Below are positions 36,222-44,425 of a stretch of 64,000 nt of DNA, piece after piece. How positions within the stretch are numbered: position 1 is the stretch's first letter; each line of letters begins with the position of its first letter. Source of the stretch: Ignavibacteriales bacterium (GTDB taxonomy: Bacteria > Bacteroidota > Ignavibacteria > Ignavibacteriales > Ignavibacteriaceae); contig JADJIH010000027.1 of the NCBI GenBank assembly GCA_016707115.1, positions 124,001 through 188,000 of the forward strand, written 5' to 3'. The notes under the pieces were generated by a model that had not been told where the DNA came from, ran no database searches, and was given only the letters and a program-made list of their open reading frames with translations. The translations under genes and the position numbers were made by a program.

Positions 36222-36860
36222 ATGGAGAAAGTAGTAATAGAAGCACAGAAGCGTGATAAAATTAATAAACCATCAAGAAGCGCTTTACGTAAAGAAGGTA
36301 AGGTTCCTGCAATTTATTATTCAAAGCATCATGAACCACTTGCTGTGCAATTTGCAGAAAGAGCGATTCATCCTTTAGTATTTACATCTAAAACAAGTTT
36401 AATTACATTAAATGTTGAAGGACATGAAGAATTAGATTGTATTATAAAAGATGTACAATTTGATCCAGTTACAGAAAAAATTGTTCATATTGATCTGTTA
36501 GGACTTAAAAAAGGCGAAAAAATTCAAATTGAAGTTCCAGTTCAATTAATTGGTAATCCTATAGGAATAAAAGAAGGTGGAATTTTACAACACACACTTC
36601 ATAAAGTTGAAATTGAATGTTTGCCTGCAGATATCCCTGAACATCTTGAGATAGATGTTGTAAACCTAAAACTTGGTCAGGCTATACATGCTGGTGATCT
36701 TAAGTTTGATAATTTTGTTGTTCTCAATTCTCCTGAATCAATAATAGCTGCAGTAACTCATCCAAAAGTTGAAAAAGAAGCTGCCGCAACTGGTGAAACC
36801 CCTGTTGCAACCGAGCCAGAAGTTATTGCTAAAGGTAAACCACAGGATAAAGAAGACTAG
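36222..36860 (+). CDS. rplY: Large ribosomal subunit protein bL25 (Ctc type)
   Basis: This 212-residue protein has the N-terminal 5S rRNA-binding domain (about 1-90) and the C-terminal TL5/Ctc beta domain (about 95-185), followed by an acidic-basic tail. The two-domain form is the CTC type. 'ggag' lies before the ATG. It is co-transcribed with prs and pth. Confidence 0.95.
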   Translation: MEKVVIEAQKRDKINKPSRSALRKEGKVPAIYYSKHHEPLAVQFAERAIHPLVFTSKTSLITLNVEGHEELDCIIKDVQFDPVTEKIVHIDLLGLKKGEKIQIEVPVQLIGNPIGIKEGGILQHTLHKVEIECLPADIPEHLEIDVVNLKLGQAIHAGDLKFDNFVVLNSPESIIAAVTHPKVEKEAAATGETPVATEPEVIAKGKPQDKED

Positions 36861-36866
36861 TTTTAA

Positions 36867-37463
36867 GTGCGCCTTATTGTTGGAATTGGAAATCCAGGAA
36901 GTCGTTACAAAAATAACAGGCATAACGTGGGATTCCAGTTCCTCGATTTTTTTGTTCAAAAAAAAATTCTACAATTCAAGGCTTCAAAATTTCAGTTTCA
37001 TATTACGGAAGGGGAGTTATTAGGACAACCCTTCGTATTATTAAAACCTGATACTTATGTAAACAATAGTGGTTTAGCTGTATTAGATTGTATTAATCAT
37101 TTTAAAATTGAAGTTAATGATGTTTTAGTTGTGGTTGATGACATTAACCTTGCCCTCTCAAAGATCAGGATTAGAAAATCTGGAGGAGATGGCGGGCATA
37201 ATGGATTATACTCAATTATATATCACCTTGAGAGCAGAGATTTTTCTAGATTAAGGATAGGGATTGGTGATGATTTTGAAACAGGGAACCTTGCTTATTA
37301 TGTTTTATCTGACTTTAACAAAGATGATTTCGTAAAGCTTGAGACGACTTTTAACCAAAGCATTCAACTTGTAGACAGTTTTATTTCAGATGGTTACAAT
37401 AAAATGCTTAATACCTTCAGCCGATTAAAAAATCTAAATAAATTAAATAACGAAACAGAATAA
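36867..37463 (+). CDS. pth: Peptidyl-tRNA hydrolase
   Basis: This 198-residue protein frees tRNA from prematurely released peptidyl-tRNA. Signature 'GIGNPGSRYKNNRHNVGF' covers about 6-23 and includes the catalytic His20. 'VVDDINLALSKIRIRKSGGDGGHNGL' follows at about 90-115. The start is GTG only six bases after the rplY stop. Confidence 0.96.
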   Translation: MRLIVGIGNPGSRYKNNRHNVGFQFLDFFVQKKILQFKASKFQFHITEGELLGQPFVLLKPDTYVNNSGLAVLDCINHFKIEVNDVLVVVDDINLALSKIRIRKSGGDGGHNGLYSIIYHLESRDFSRLRIGIGDDFETGNLAYYVLSDFNKDDFVKLETTFNQSIQLVDSFISDGYNKMLNTFSRLKNLNKLNNETE

Positions 37464-37484
37464 ACTCGATTTGAGGAGAGCACA

Positions 37485-39689
37485 ATGGATTTAATATTTC
37501 ATATCATTCCACTGTTTGGAGTACTTGCTTTACTGTACACTTTCTGGCGCTCTAGTTGGATAACCAAACAAGATGCTGGAAATGAGAAAATGCAGATTAT
37601 TGCAGGGCACATTGCTGAAGGTGCTATGGCTTTTCTTAAAGCTGAATACAGAGTACTGATCTTTTTTGTTATTGTGGTCGCAATATTATTGGCATATAGC
37701 GGTGCAAACTCTGCAGATTCTTCTCCGCTTGTTGGATTATCTTTTGTCGTTGGTGCCTTTTGTTCGGCGCTGGCTGGTTTTATTGGAATGAGAGTGGCAA
37801 CAAAAGCAAATGTTAGAACAACCCAGGCAGCAAGAACAAGTATTGGTAAAGCATTAGAAATAGCATTTGCCGGTGGATCAGTAATGGGCTTAGGAGTTGT
37901 TGGTTTGGGTGTTTTAGGTCTTGGTGGATTGATGATTATTTATGGAGATATGTATGGAATGTCAACTCAGGAGAACCTTACACGAGTAATAACTATAATA
38001 ACCGGATTTTCATTCGGTGCATCATCTATTGCACTTTTTGCACGTGTTGGTGGTGGAATTTATACTAAAGCTGCGGATGTTGGTGCCGATTTGGTTGGTA
38101 AAGTTGAAGCCGGAATACCCGAAGATCATCATTTAAATCCCGCAACTATTGCAGATAATGTTGGCGATAATGTTGGTGATGTTGCTGGAATGGGTGCAGA
38201 TCTTTTTGAATCATATGTTGGATCAATTGTCAGTACAATGGTGCTTGGTGCTGCTTTTTTTCTAACTCCTGAATTTGGTGCTAAGTTTAATAGTCTTGGT
38301 GCTGTTCTTCTACCATTAGTTCTTGCAAGTGTTGGAATCGTAGCATCTATCATAGGAACTTTTTTTGTTAAAGTAAAAGAAGGCGGCGATCCCCAAAAAG
38401 CACTTAATCTTGGAAACATAGTTGCTGGAACCTTAATGATTATTGCATCATGGTTTTTAATCAAATGGCTATTACCAGAAAGCTGGTATTTTCAGGATCC
38501 ATTGTATCAATGGGCAGATCCGGTTAAAGGAAATCTATATACTTCAACTGGAATATTTATTGCCACAGTTGTAGGAATTATATCAGGCGCAATGATAGGA
38601 ATGATTACTGAATACTATACAGGCAGTGGTAAAGGACCAGTAATTAGTATTACACGTCAATCAGTAACAGGTGCAGCCACTAACATTATTGCGGGCCTAA
38701 GTGTTGGAATGATTTCAACCGCGCTTCCTACAATAGTTTTAGCATTTGCTATAATTGTTGCATTTAATTTTGGTGGTCTTTATGGAATCGCAATAGCGGC
38801 TGTTGGTATGCTTTCTATTCTTGGAATTCAATTAGCAGTAGACGCTTATGGTCCTATCTCAGATAACGCAGGTGGAATTGCCGAAATGGCAGAATTACCT
38901 AAAGAAGTAAGAGCAAGAACAGATAAGTTGGACGCAGTAGGAAATACTACTGCTGCAATAGGCAAAGGATTTGCAATTGGTTCGGCTGCACTTACTGCAC
39001 TTGCTTTGTTTGGTGCATATATGACATCAGCACAATTATCATCTATCGATATATCCAAAGCAGTGGTTATGTCAGGATTATTGATTGGTGCTATGATTCC
39101 GTTTTTATTTTCTGCACTGGCTATGCAAGCCGTTGGCACAGCTGCTATGGCAATGATTGAAGAAGTGAGGAGACAATTTAATACAATTCCACAATTAAAG
39201 GCTGCCCTTGGAGTGATGAAAAAGAATGATGGAATTGATCGTTCGGAATGGTCTAAAGAGGATCAAGGTATTTTTGAAGCTGCTGAAGGAAAAGCTGAAT
39301 ATGGCAAATGTGTTGAGATATCGACCAAATCAGCGATCAAACAAATGGTTCTTCCTGGTCTTTTAGCTGTTGTTATTCCGATTTTAGTAGGCTTTTTAGG
39401 TGATAAAGAGATGCTGGGAGGTCTTATTGCCGGCGTAACAGTTTCTGGAGTTTTGATGGCAATATTTCAAGCAAATGCAGGGGGTGCCTGGGATAACGCA
39501 AAAAAAATGTTTGAAGAAGGTATTGAAGTTAATGGTCAGAAGTACTACAAAGGATCTGAGGCACATAAAGCAGCTGTTGTTGGAGATACAGTCGGTGATC
39601 CTTTTAAGGATACATCAGGTCCATCACTCAATATTTTGCTTAAATTAATGTCTGTTGTTGCACTTGTAATTGCACCTTTAATTAGGTAA
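37485..39689 (+). CDS. hppA: Membrane-bound cation-translocating pyrophosphatase
   Basis: This 734-residue polytopic protein has the pyrophosphate-binding motif 'DVGADLVGKVEAGIPEDHHLNP' in two adjoining parts (about 204-225) and 'DNVGDNVGDVAGMGADLFES' (about 228-247). It couples pyrophosphate hydrolysis to H+ or Na+ pumping. In 'GNTTAAIGKG' the residues Ala490 and Gly493 are those of K+-dependent enzymes, where K+-independent enzymes have Lys and Thr. Many K+-dependent members pump Na+; this was not resolved. A strong 'gaggag' Shine-Dalgarno sequence precedes the ATG. Confidence 0.96.
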   Translation: MDLIFHIIPLFGVLALLYTFWRSSWITKQDAGNEKMQIIAGHIAEGAMAFLKAEYRVLIFFVIVVAILLAYSGANSADSSPLVGLSFVVGAFCSALAGFIGMRVATKANVRTTQAARTSIGKALEIAFAGGSVMGLGVVGLGVLGLGGLMIIYGDMYGMSTQENLTRVITIITGFSFGASSIALFARVGGGIYTKAADVGADLVGKVEAGIPEDHHLNPATIADNVGDNVGDVAGMGADLFESYVGSIVSTMVLGAAFFLTPEFGAKFNSLGAVLLPLVLASVGIVASIIGTFFVKVKEGGDPQKALNLGNIVAGTLMIIASWFLIKWLLPESWYFQDPLYQWADPVKGNLYTSTGIFIATVVGIISGAMIGMITEYYTGSGKGPVISITRQSVTGAATNIIAGLSVGMISTALPTIVLAFAIIVAFNFGGLYGIAIAAVGMLSILGIQLAVDAYGPISDNAGGIAEMAELPKEVRARTDKLDAVGNTTAAIGKGFAIGSAALTALALFGAYMTSAQLSSIDISKAVVMSGLLIGAMIPFLFSALAMQAVGTAAMAMIEEVRRQFNTIPQLKAALGVMKKNDGIDRSEWSKEDQGIFEAAEGKAEYGKCVEISTKSAIKQMVLPGLLAVVIPILVGFLGDKEMLGGLIAGVTVSGVLMAIFQANAGGAWDNAKKMFEEGIEVNGQKYYKGSEAHKAAVVGDTVGDPFKDTSGPSLNILLKLMSVVALVIAPLIR

Positions 39690-39722
39690 TTTTTCAGCGC
39701 TTTTAAATACATATTTTATAAA

Positions 39723-39757
39723 CCCTGCTCTTACATTCGATTTAGAATAGTAAGGGT
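39723..39757 (+). promoter_or_regulatory. Hairpin in the rpsF leader, possible ribosomal protein autoregulation
   Basis: CTTAC and ATTC (39730-39738) pair with GAAT and GTAAG (39745-39754) around a 6-base loop, with a single bulged A at 39749; flanking CCC (39723-39725) and GGG (39754-39756) might extend it. There is no T-run, so it is not a terminator. rpsF leaders often bind the S6:S18 complex, but the hallmark CCG motif was not located. Confidence 0.3.
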
Positions 39758-39786
39758 CATAAAGCCCATAGGGAGGTGATACAAAA

Positions 39787-40209
39787 ATGAGAACAGGTAT
39801 CTACGAGAGTGCCGTTCTGATAAATGCTGCGTTAGACGATCAGCAAATCGATTCAATTCTATCCAGAATTAAAGATTTTATTACTAATAACGGCGGACAA
39901 ATCCGTGAACTTGATAACTGGGGACGCAAACGTCTTGCTTATCCGGTTGATAAAAGTAAAATTGGTTACTATGCCATTTACAGATTTGATGCCCCGAGTG
40001 ATATGATTGCAAAGCTTGAAAGAATATACTCGCTTGATGAACAAATTTTGCGTTATGTTACACTTAAGCTTAACAATGATGCTTTAGAACAGCTCGAAAA
40101 AAACAAAACCCTTTCATCTACAATTAAGGATGAGGTAGTTCCAGAAGCTGTTGAGGTGAAAACCCCGATAGATGAGGCAGATACTAATAATGAAGACAAA
40201 GGTAAATAA
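39787..40209 (+). CDS. rpsF: Small ribosomal subunit protein bS6
   Basis: This 140-residue protein has 'YESAVLINAALDDQQID' at the start and the 'GGQIRELDNWGRKRLAYPVDK' core split around residue 45, typical of S6. An acidic C-terminal extension (about 100-140) is present. A near-perfect Shine-Dalgarno sequence ('gggaggtgat', 39771-39780) precedes the ATG. It heads rpsF-ssb-rpsR-rplI. Confidence 0.96.
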   Translation: MRTGIYESAVLINAALDDQQIDSILSRIKDFITNNGGQIRELDNWGRKRLAYPVDKSKIGYYAIYRFDAPSDMIAKLERIYSLDEQILRYVTLKLNNDALEQLEKNKTLSSTIKDEVVPEAVEVKTPIDEADTNNEDKGK

Positions 40210-40240
40210 TTACTAAATGATTTAGTTTGGAGGTTTACAA

Positions 40241-40747
40241 ATGGCCGATTTGAAAATGCCAGAAATTAATTATGTAATTGTAGCAGGAAATCTTACCAAG
40301 GATCCTATTTTTAGAGAAACTACAAATGGTACCCCGGTAGTTAATTTTTCAATTGCTTCAAACAGAAAATTTAAAGACAGTACAAATCAATGGCAAGAAG
40401 ATGTTTGTTATGTTGGTGTAGTTGCTTGGAATAAACTTGCAGAAAGTTGCCGAGACAGACTTAAAAAAGGATCAGCAGTTTTAGTTGATGGAGAATTGCA
40501 AAGCAGAAGCTGGAAATCAGAAGACGGACATAACAGAAGTATTGTAGAAATTAAAGCTAGAAGAATTCAGTTTCTTAATAAAAGATTGGTTGGGTCAGAC
40601 GGAAACGGTTCAGTTGAAGAAGATGAACTTAGTGTTGCTGTTGATGATTCAATTGATTACACAGAGGATTCTTTTGATAAGTTTTTATCTGCAGAAGAAT
40701 CAAGTTTAATAAAACAATCAGGTAATGGAAATGAAGAAAGAAGTTAA
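40241..40747 (+). CDS. ssb: Single-stranded DNA-binding protein
   Basis: This 168-residue protein has an OB-fold (about 8-115) with 'VIVAGNLTKDP', 'FSIASNRKFKD' and 'GELQSRSWKSEDGH'. The C-terminal tail is acidic around 125-150 but ends 'GNGNEERS' rather than the D-D-x-P-F tip that recruits SSB partners. It lies in its classic place between rpsF and rpsR. The last 17 bases overlap rpsR, so the tail is constrained by the next gene. Confidence 0.95.
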   Translation: MADLKMPEINYVIVAGNLTKDPIFRETTNGTPVVNFSIASNRKFKDSTNQWQEDVCYVGVVAWNKLAESCRDRLKKGSAVLVDGELQSRSWKSEDGHNRSIVEIKARRIQFLNKRLVGSDGNGSVEEDELSVAVDDSIDYTEDSFDKFLSAEESSLIKQSGNGNEERS

Positions 40748-40961
40748 AACCAAAAAAGTCTGTAGGTTTACACAAAACGGTATCAAGTATATCGATTATA
40801 AAGATGTTAAACTTTTACAGAAATTTATAACCGAGCAGGGAAAGATCATTCCTAAAAGAATCACCGGAACCAGCTCAAAGTATCAACGTGAATTAGCCTC
40901 TGCTATTAAACGTGCAAGACATATGGCATTATTACCTTATGTTTCAGATACAGTTAGATAG
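40731..40961 (+). CDS. rpsR: Small ribosomal subunit protein bS18
   Basis: This 76-residue protein has the S18 signature 'IDYKDVKLLQKFI', 'KIIPKRITGTS' and 'AIKRARHMALLPY'. Two ATGs occur at 40725 and 40731; 'cagg' is about eight bases before the second and only two before the first, so 40731 is preferred. It overlaps the end of ssb by 17 bases. Confidence 0.94.
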   Translation: MKKEVKTKKVCRFTQNGIKYIDYKDVKLLQKFITEQGKIIPKRITGTSSKYQRELASAIKRARHMALLPYVSDTVR

Positions 40962-40982
40962 TTAAATAAAGTCGGAGAAAAA

Positions 40983-41426
40983 ATGAAAGTAATCTTAAGA
41001 CAAGACTTTGAAACCTTAGGCAAAATAGGTGAAGTTGTAGATGTTAAAGATGGTTATGCAAGAAATTTTCTTTTTCCGAGAGGTCTTGCTTATGCTGCTC
41101 TTAAAGGCAATATAAGAGCCCTTGATGACGAAAAGAAAGCAGTTGAAAAACGCAACTTGCAGGAACTTAAAGCAGCTGAAACTCTTGCTGCTGAACTTGA
41201 AACTGTATCGGTAACTATACCAGTTCAGGTTGGCGAAGAAGATAAAATCTTCGGAACTGTAACAACACAAATGATTGCTGATGCACTTAAGGAAAAAGGT
41301 CATGATATAGACAAAAGAAAGGTTGAAATCGAAGAACCAATTAAAGCATTAGGTATTTATGGTGTTAGTTTGAAAATTCACCAGAGTGTTAATGCGAAAA
41401 TTAAAGTATGGGTTGTTCGAGAGTAA
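40983..41426 (+). CDS. rplI: Large ribosomal subunit protein bL9
   Basis: This 147-residue protein has the N-terminal signature 'LGKIGEVVDVKDGYARNFL' with 'PRGLA' (about 12-35), a connecting helix (about 45-75) and a C-terminal domain (about 80-147). It closes the rpsF operon and is followed by a bidirectional terminator. Confidence 0.96.
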   Translation: MKVILRQDFETLGKIGEVVDVKDGYARNFLFPRGLAYAALKGNIRALDDEKKAVEKRNLQELKAAETLAAELETVSVTIPVQVGEEDKIFGTVTTQMIADALKEKGHDIDKRKVEIEEPIKALGIYGVSLKIHQSVNAKIKVWVVRE

Positions 41427-41445
41427 TCTCTAAAATGTTTAAAAT

Positions 41446-41478
41446 TAAAAAGGGAATCCATTTGGATTCCCTTTTTTT
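41446..41478. terminator. Bidirectional terminator between rplI and rpmB
   Basis: AGGGAATCCA (41451-41460) pairs perfectly with TGGATTCCCT (41463-41472). An A-tract upstream and a T-tract downstream allow termination from either side. Confidence 0.85.
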
Positions 41479-41492
41479 ATAAATAATTTTTT

Positions 41493-41732
41493 TTATCGGA
41501 CTTTAATTTTCTTATCACTAATTAGTTTTGCAATATGTGCAGTGCCTTTTTTACTAATAGTCTTAATTGCACTAGTTGTAAGTTTTATCGTTACAAATCT
41601 GTTTAATTCCTGAACCCAAACTCTCTTTTTCTGAAGATTTGGTAAGAATCTTGTTTTAGTGTGATTGTGTGCATGTGAAATATGACTTCCGGCAACCGGA
41701 CTTACACCTGTTACTTGGCATCTTCTAGCCAT
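41493..41732 (-). CDS. rpmB: Large ribosomal subunit protein bL28
   Basis: This 79-residue protein begins 'MARRCQVTG' and carries 'SHAHNHTKTRFLPNLQKKRV' (about 19-38), the L28 signature. 'ggag' precedes its ATG on the minus strand. It is monocistronic and convergent with rplI. The 221-base spacer to 41954 holds its promoter, which was not resolved. Confidence 0.95.
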   Translation of the reverse strand: MARRCQVTGVSPVAGSHISHAHNHTKTRFLPNLQKKRVWVQELNRFVTIKLTTSAIKTISKKGTAHIAKLISDKKIKVR

Positions 41733-41953
41733 TGTTATAGCTCCTTAAAATAAATTCTTTTCGATTTTTAGAGCAGTAAATATAAGTAAATCATTCCAAA
41801 AAACTAAAATTATTTGGCATTAATTTTTATGAAATATCATATTAAAACAAATAATTTAGTCTGGCAACAGTTTAGCCTTTATTAGTCTTGATTCTGACAT
41901 AAGAAAGGCTATTTTTACAGTGAATTTTAAGAAAATAGATTATTGAATGCTAT

Positions 41954-42565
41954 ATGGAATTTTTTGAACTTCATCCCCAAAATCCACAAGTTAGGTTTAT
42001 TAGTAAAGCTGTAGATGTTCTAAAAAGCGGTGGAATTATAATTTTTCCAACCGATACATATTATGGACTTGGCTGCGATTTATTCAACAGAGATGGAATT
42101 GAGCAAATACTTTCTATCAAAAATGAAAACGATACAAAACTTTTTAGTTTTATCTGTTCTGATTTAAAAGACATTTACAAGTATGCAAAAGTTTCAGACT
42201 ATGCTTATCGAACAATGAAACATTTGCTGCCTGGTCCCTATACTTTTATATTACCAGCTGCTAAAGTCATTCCTAAAAAACTCTGGAGTAAAAGAAAAAC
42301 CGTTGGTATAAGAGTTCCAGATCATTCAGTAACACTTCAAATAGTTAAGGAATTAGGAAACCCTATCGCAAGTACTAGTGCAACTACAAGGCTTGGTGAA
42401 CCACTGACTGATCCATTTGAAATTAAAAACATATTTAATTCCCGGGTGGATTTGATGCTTGCTTCAAGTACTATGAGTTTTGAACCTTCTAGTGTAGTAG
42501 ACATAAGCGGTGAAGAACCAGAAATAATCCGTGAAGGCGCTGGTGATGTTAGTTTATTCCGATAA
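41954..42565 (+). CDS. Sua5/YciO/YrdC-family protein
   Basis: This 203-residue protein has the YrdC fold motifs 'GGIIIFPTDTYYGLGCD' (about 28-44), 'LLPGPYTFIL' (about 93-102) and 'GIRVPDH' (about 119-125). Members that make threonylcarbamoyl-AMP for t6A tRNA modification have a KxR/K-P motif near residue 60. Here the region reads 'KNENDTKLFSFIC', closer to YciO, whose role is less clear. A TsaC function is possible but not established. Confidence 0.85.
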   Translation: MEFFELHPQNPQVRFISKAVDVLKSGGIIIFPTDTYYGLGCDLFNRDGIEQILSIKNENDTKLFSFICSDLKDIYKYAKVSDYAYRTMKHLLPGPYTFILPAAKVIPKKLWSKRKTVGIRVPDHSVTLQIVKELGNPIASTSATTRLGEPLTDPFEIKNIFNSRVDLMLASSTMSFEPSSVVDISGEEPEIIREGAGDVSLFR

Positions 42566-42584
42566 TTATATTTCTTTATTTGAA

Positions 42585-42605
42585 GGAGGGGAAATAAATC
42601 CCTCC
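42585..42605. terminator. Hairpin between convergent genes
   Basis: GGAGGG (42585-42590) pairs with CCCTCC (42600-42605) around a 9-base loop; flanks are AT-rich without a clean T-run. It lies between convergent stops at 42565 and 42610 and may serve both. Confidence 0.5.
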
Positions 42606-42609
42606 TAAA

Positions 42610-43380
42610 TTATTTTCTGTAAACTTGAGTTGATGATGCTTGTTGAATCGGCGTAACAATTATTTCATTTATATTAACATTAAATGGACGGGTTGCACAA
42701 AATACAACCGCTTCGGCAACATCACTAGGAGAAAGTGGTGTGATACCTTTATAAACTTGTTCTACTTTTGATTCATCTCCTGAAAATCTTACTTTACTAA
42801 ATTCCGTATAGACCATTCCGGGATCAACGCTACTTACTTTTATACCTTTATCAAGCATATCTAATCTAAAAGACTGTGTTAATGATTTAACGGCAAATTT
42901 AGTTGCCGAATACACATTACCATAAGTATAAACTTCGTGACCAGCAGTTGAACCAATATTAATAATATGTCCGCTTTGTTTTTTTACCATTGTTGGTGAA
43001 ATAACTCTAGTAACATTTAATAGTCCTTTAAGATTAGTATCAATCATCTCGTCCCAATCAGATAATTTTCCTTCAAATACTTTTTCAAGACCTTTGGCTA
43101 AGCCGGCATTGTTTATAAGGATATCAACATTTTTCCATGTTGAGTCAAGAGAGTCAAATTTATTTTGAACATCTTCAAAATTTCTAACATCAAATTCTAA
43201 GTAATTAACTTTTATTTGATATTCTTTTTCTAATTCATCAGATAGTATCTTTAATCTATCTACTCTTCGTGCGGCCAGAATTAGATTTGCTTTTAGTTTT
43301 GCAAATTCTCTTGCACAAGCCTGACCAATTCCAGAAGACGCACCCGTTATTAATACAATTTTACCTTCAAGATTTAACAT
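42610..43380 (-). CDS. Short-chain dehydrogenase/reductase
   Basis: This 256-residue classical SDR has the nucleotide-binding 'TGASSGIGQA' (about 13-22), 'NNAG' (about 90-93) and catalytic Tyr/Lys in 'VYSATKFAV' (about 155-163) after a Ser near 142. Its closest resemblance by eye is to YdfG-type 3-hydroxy acid dehydrogenases (NADP-dependent). The substrate cannot be assigned. It is the last gene of a tight minus-strand run from the Lon-like protease. Confidence 0.87.
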   Translation of the reverse strand: MLNLEGKIVLITGASSGIGQACAREFAKLKANLILAARRVDRLKILSDELEKEYQIKVNYLEFDVRNFEDVQNKFDSLDSTWKNVDILINNAGLAKGLEKVFEGKLSDWDEMIDTNLKGLLNVTRVISPTMVKKQSGHIINIGSTAGHEVYTYGNVYSATKFAVKSLTQSFRLDMLDKGIKVSSVDPGMVYTEFSKVRFSGDESKVEQVYKGITPLSPSDVAEAVVFCATRPFNVNINEIIVTPIQQASSTQVYRK

Positions 43381-43398
43381 TAAATATCCTCAATATAA

Positions 43399-44424
43399 TT
43401 ATGAAAAAATTCCAGGTAGAACATTTCTGCATTTTTTGCAGCTACCTTTGTTAAAATTAATAAATTTTGTTTGATGCCAATTTCTTTCTATTAAAACAGT
43501 TCCACAATTAACACAATAAGTTGATTGATTCTTAGTATCATTTACATTTCCAACATAACAATATTTAATTCCGAGTTTGTTTGCAATGTTTTTTGCGCGT
43601 AATAAAGTTGAATGCGGCGTAGGTATTTTATCATTCATCTTAAAATCAGGATGAAATGCCGTAAAATGAAGAGGAACATCTTCTCCTAGATTATTCAATA
43701 TCCAATCACACTCGTTTTTAATTTCTTCGTCAGAATCATTTTCATCTGGAATCAAAAGTGTAGTCAATTCTATCCACACATCTGTTTCATTCTTTAACCA
43801 TATCAATGTATCCAAAACATCATTTAAATGTGATATAGTGTTTTTATAGTAAAATTTTTCTGTAAATGCCTTTAAATCAACATTGGCTGCATCAATAAAT
43901 TTATAAACATCCTTTCGAGCTTGTTTGTCAATATATCCCGCTGTTACCATAACAGATTTGATTTTTTCTGCTTTTGCAATATTAGAAATATCAATAACAT
44001 ACTCACCAAAAATTGTCGGATCATTATATGTAAATGCAATAGATGGAGTTGAATATTTTTTTGCTAGCATAACAACATCTTCAGGTGATGCCATTAAAGA
44101 ATTTATTTCGTCCAGCTTTGCTTTGCTTATTGACCAATTTTGACAAAACTTACAGCCAAGGTTGCATCCAGCTGTACCAAAACTTAGAATTTTTGTTCCT
44201 GGTAAAAAATGGTTTAGCGGTTTTTTTTCAATCGGATCTATTCCAAATCCGGTTGGCTTACCATATCCCAAAGTATAAAGTTTTCCATCAATATTTTGAC
44301 GGATGTAGCAGAATCCGGGTTGTCCAACTCCGATTTCACAGTAGCGCGGACAAAGTGTGCACAGAATTTTTCCGCGATCTGTTTTATGCCACCATAGCGC
44401 TTCTATTAGTTTGGTGTTGTTCAT
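43399..44424 (-). CDS. amrS: AmmeMemoRadiSam-system radical SAM enzyme
   Basis: This 341-residue radical SAM protein carries its 4Fe-4S ligands as Cys87, Cys91 and Cys94 in 'GCNLGCKFCQN', with an N-terminal 'KILCTLCPRYCEI' Cys cluster. Family motifs include 'PLHFTAFHPDFKM'. A C-terminal pair of CxxC motifs ('CVNC', 'CKKC') looks like an extra zinc ribbon. AmrS works with AmrA (AMMECR1) and AmrB (Memo) in a poorly understood modification system; neither partner is in the window. It starts one base after the pyk stop codon region. Confidence 0.9.
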   Translation of the reverse strand: MNNTKLIEALWWHKTDRGKILCTLCPRYCEIGVGQPGFCYIRQNIDGKLYTLGYGKPTGFGIDPIEKKPLNHFLPGTKILSFGTAGCNLGCKFCQNWSISKAKLDEINSLMASPEDVVMLAKKYSTPSIAFTYNDPTIFGEYVIDISNIAKAEKIKSVMVTAGYIDKQARKDVYKFIDAANVDLKAFTEKFYYKNTISHLNDVLDTLIWLKNETDVWIELTTLLIPDENDSDEEIKNECDWILNNLGEDVPLHFTAFHPDFKMNDKIPTPHSTLLRAKNIANKLGIKYCYVGNVNDTKNQSTYCVNCGTVLIERNWHQTKFINFNKGSCKKCRNVLPGIFS

Positions 44425-44425
44425 T

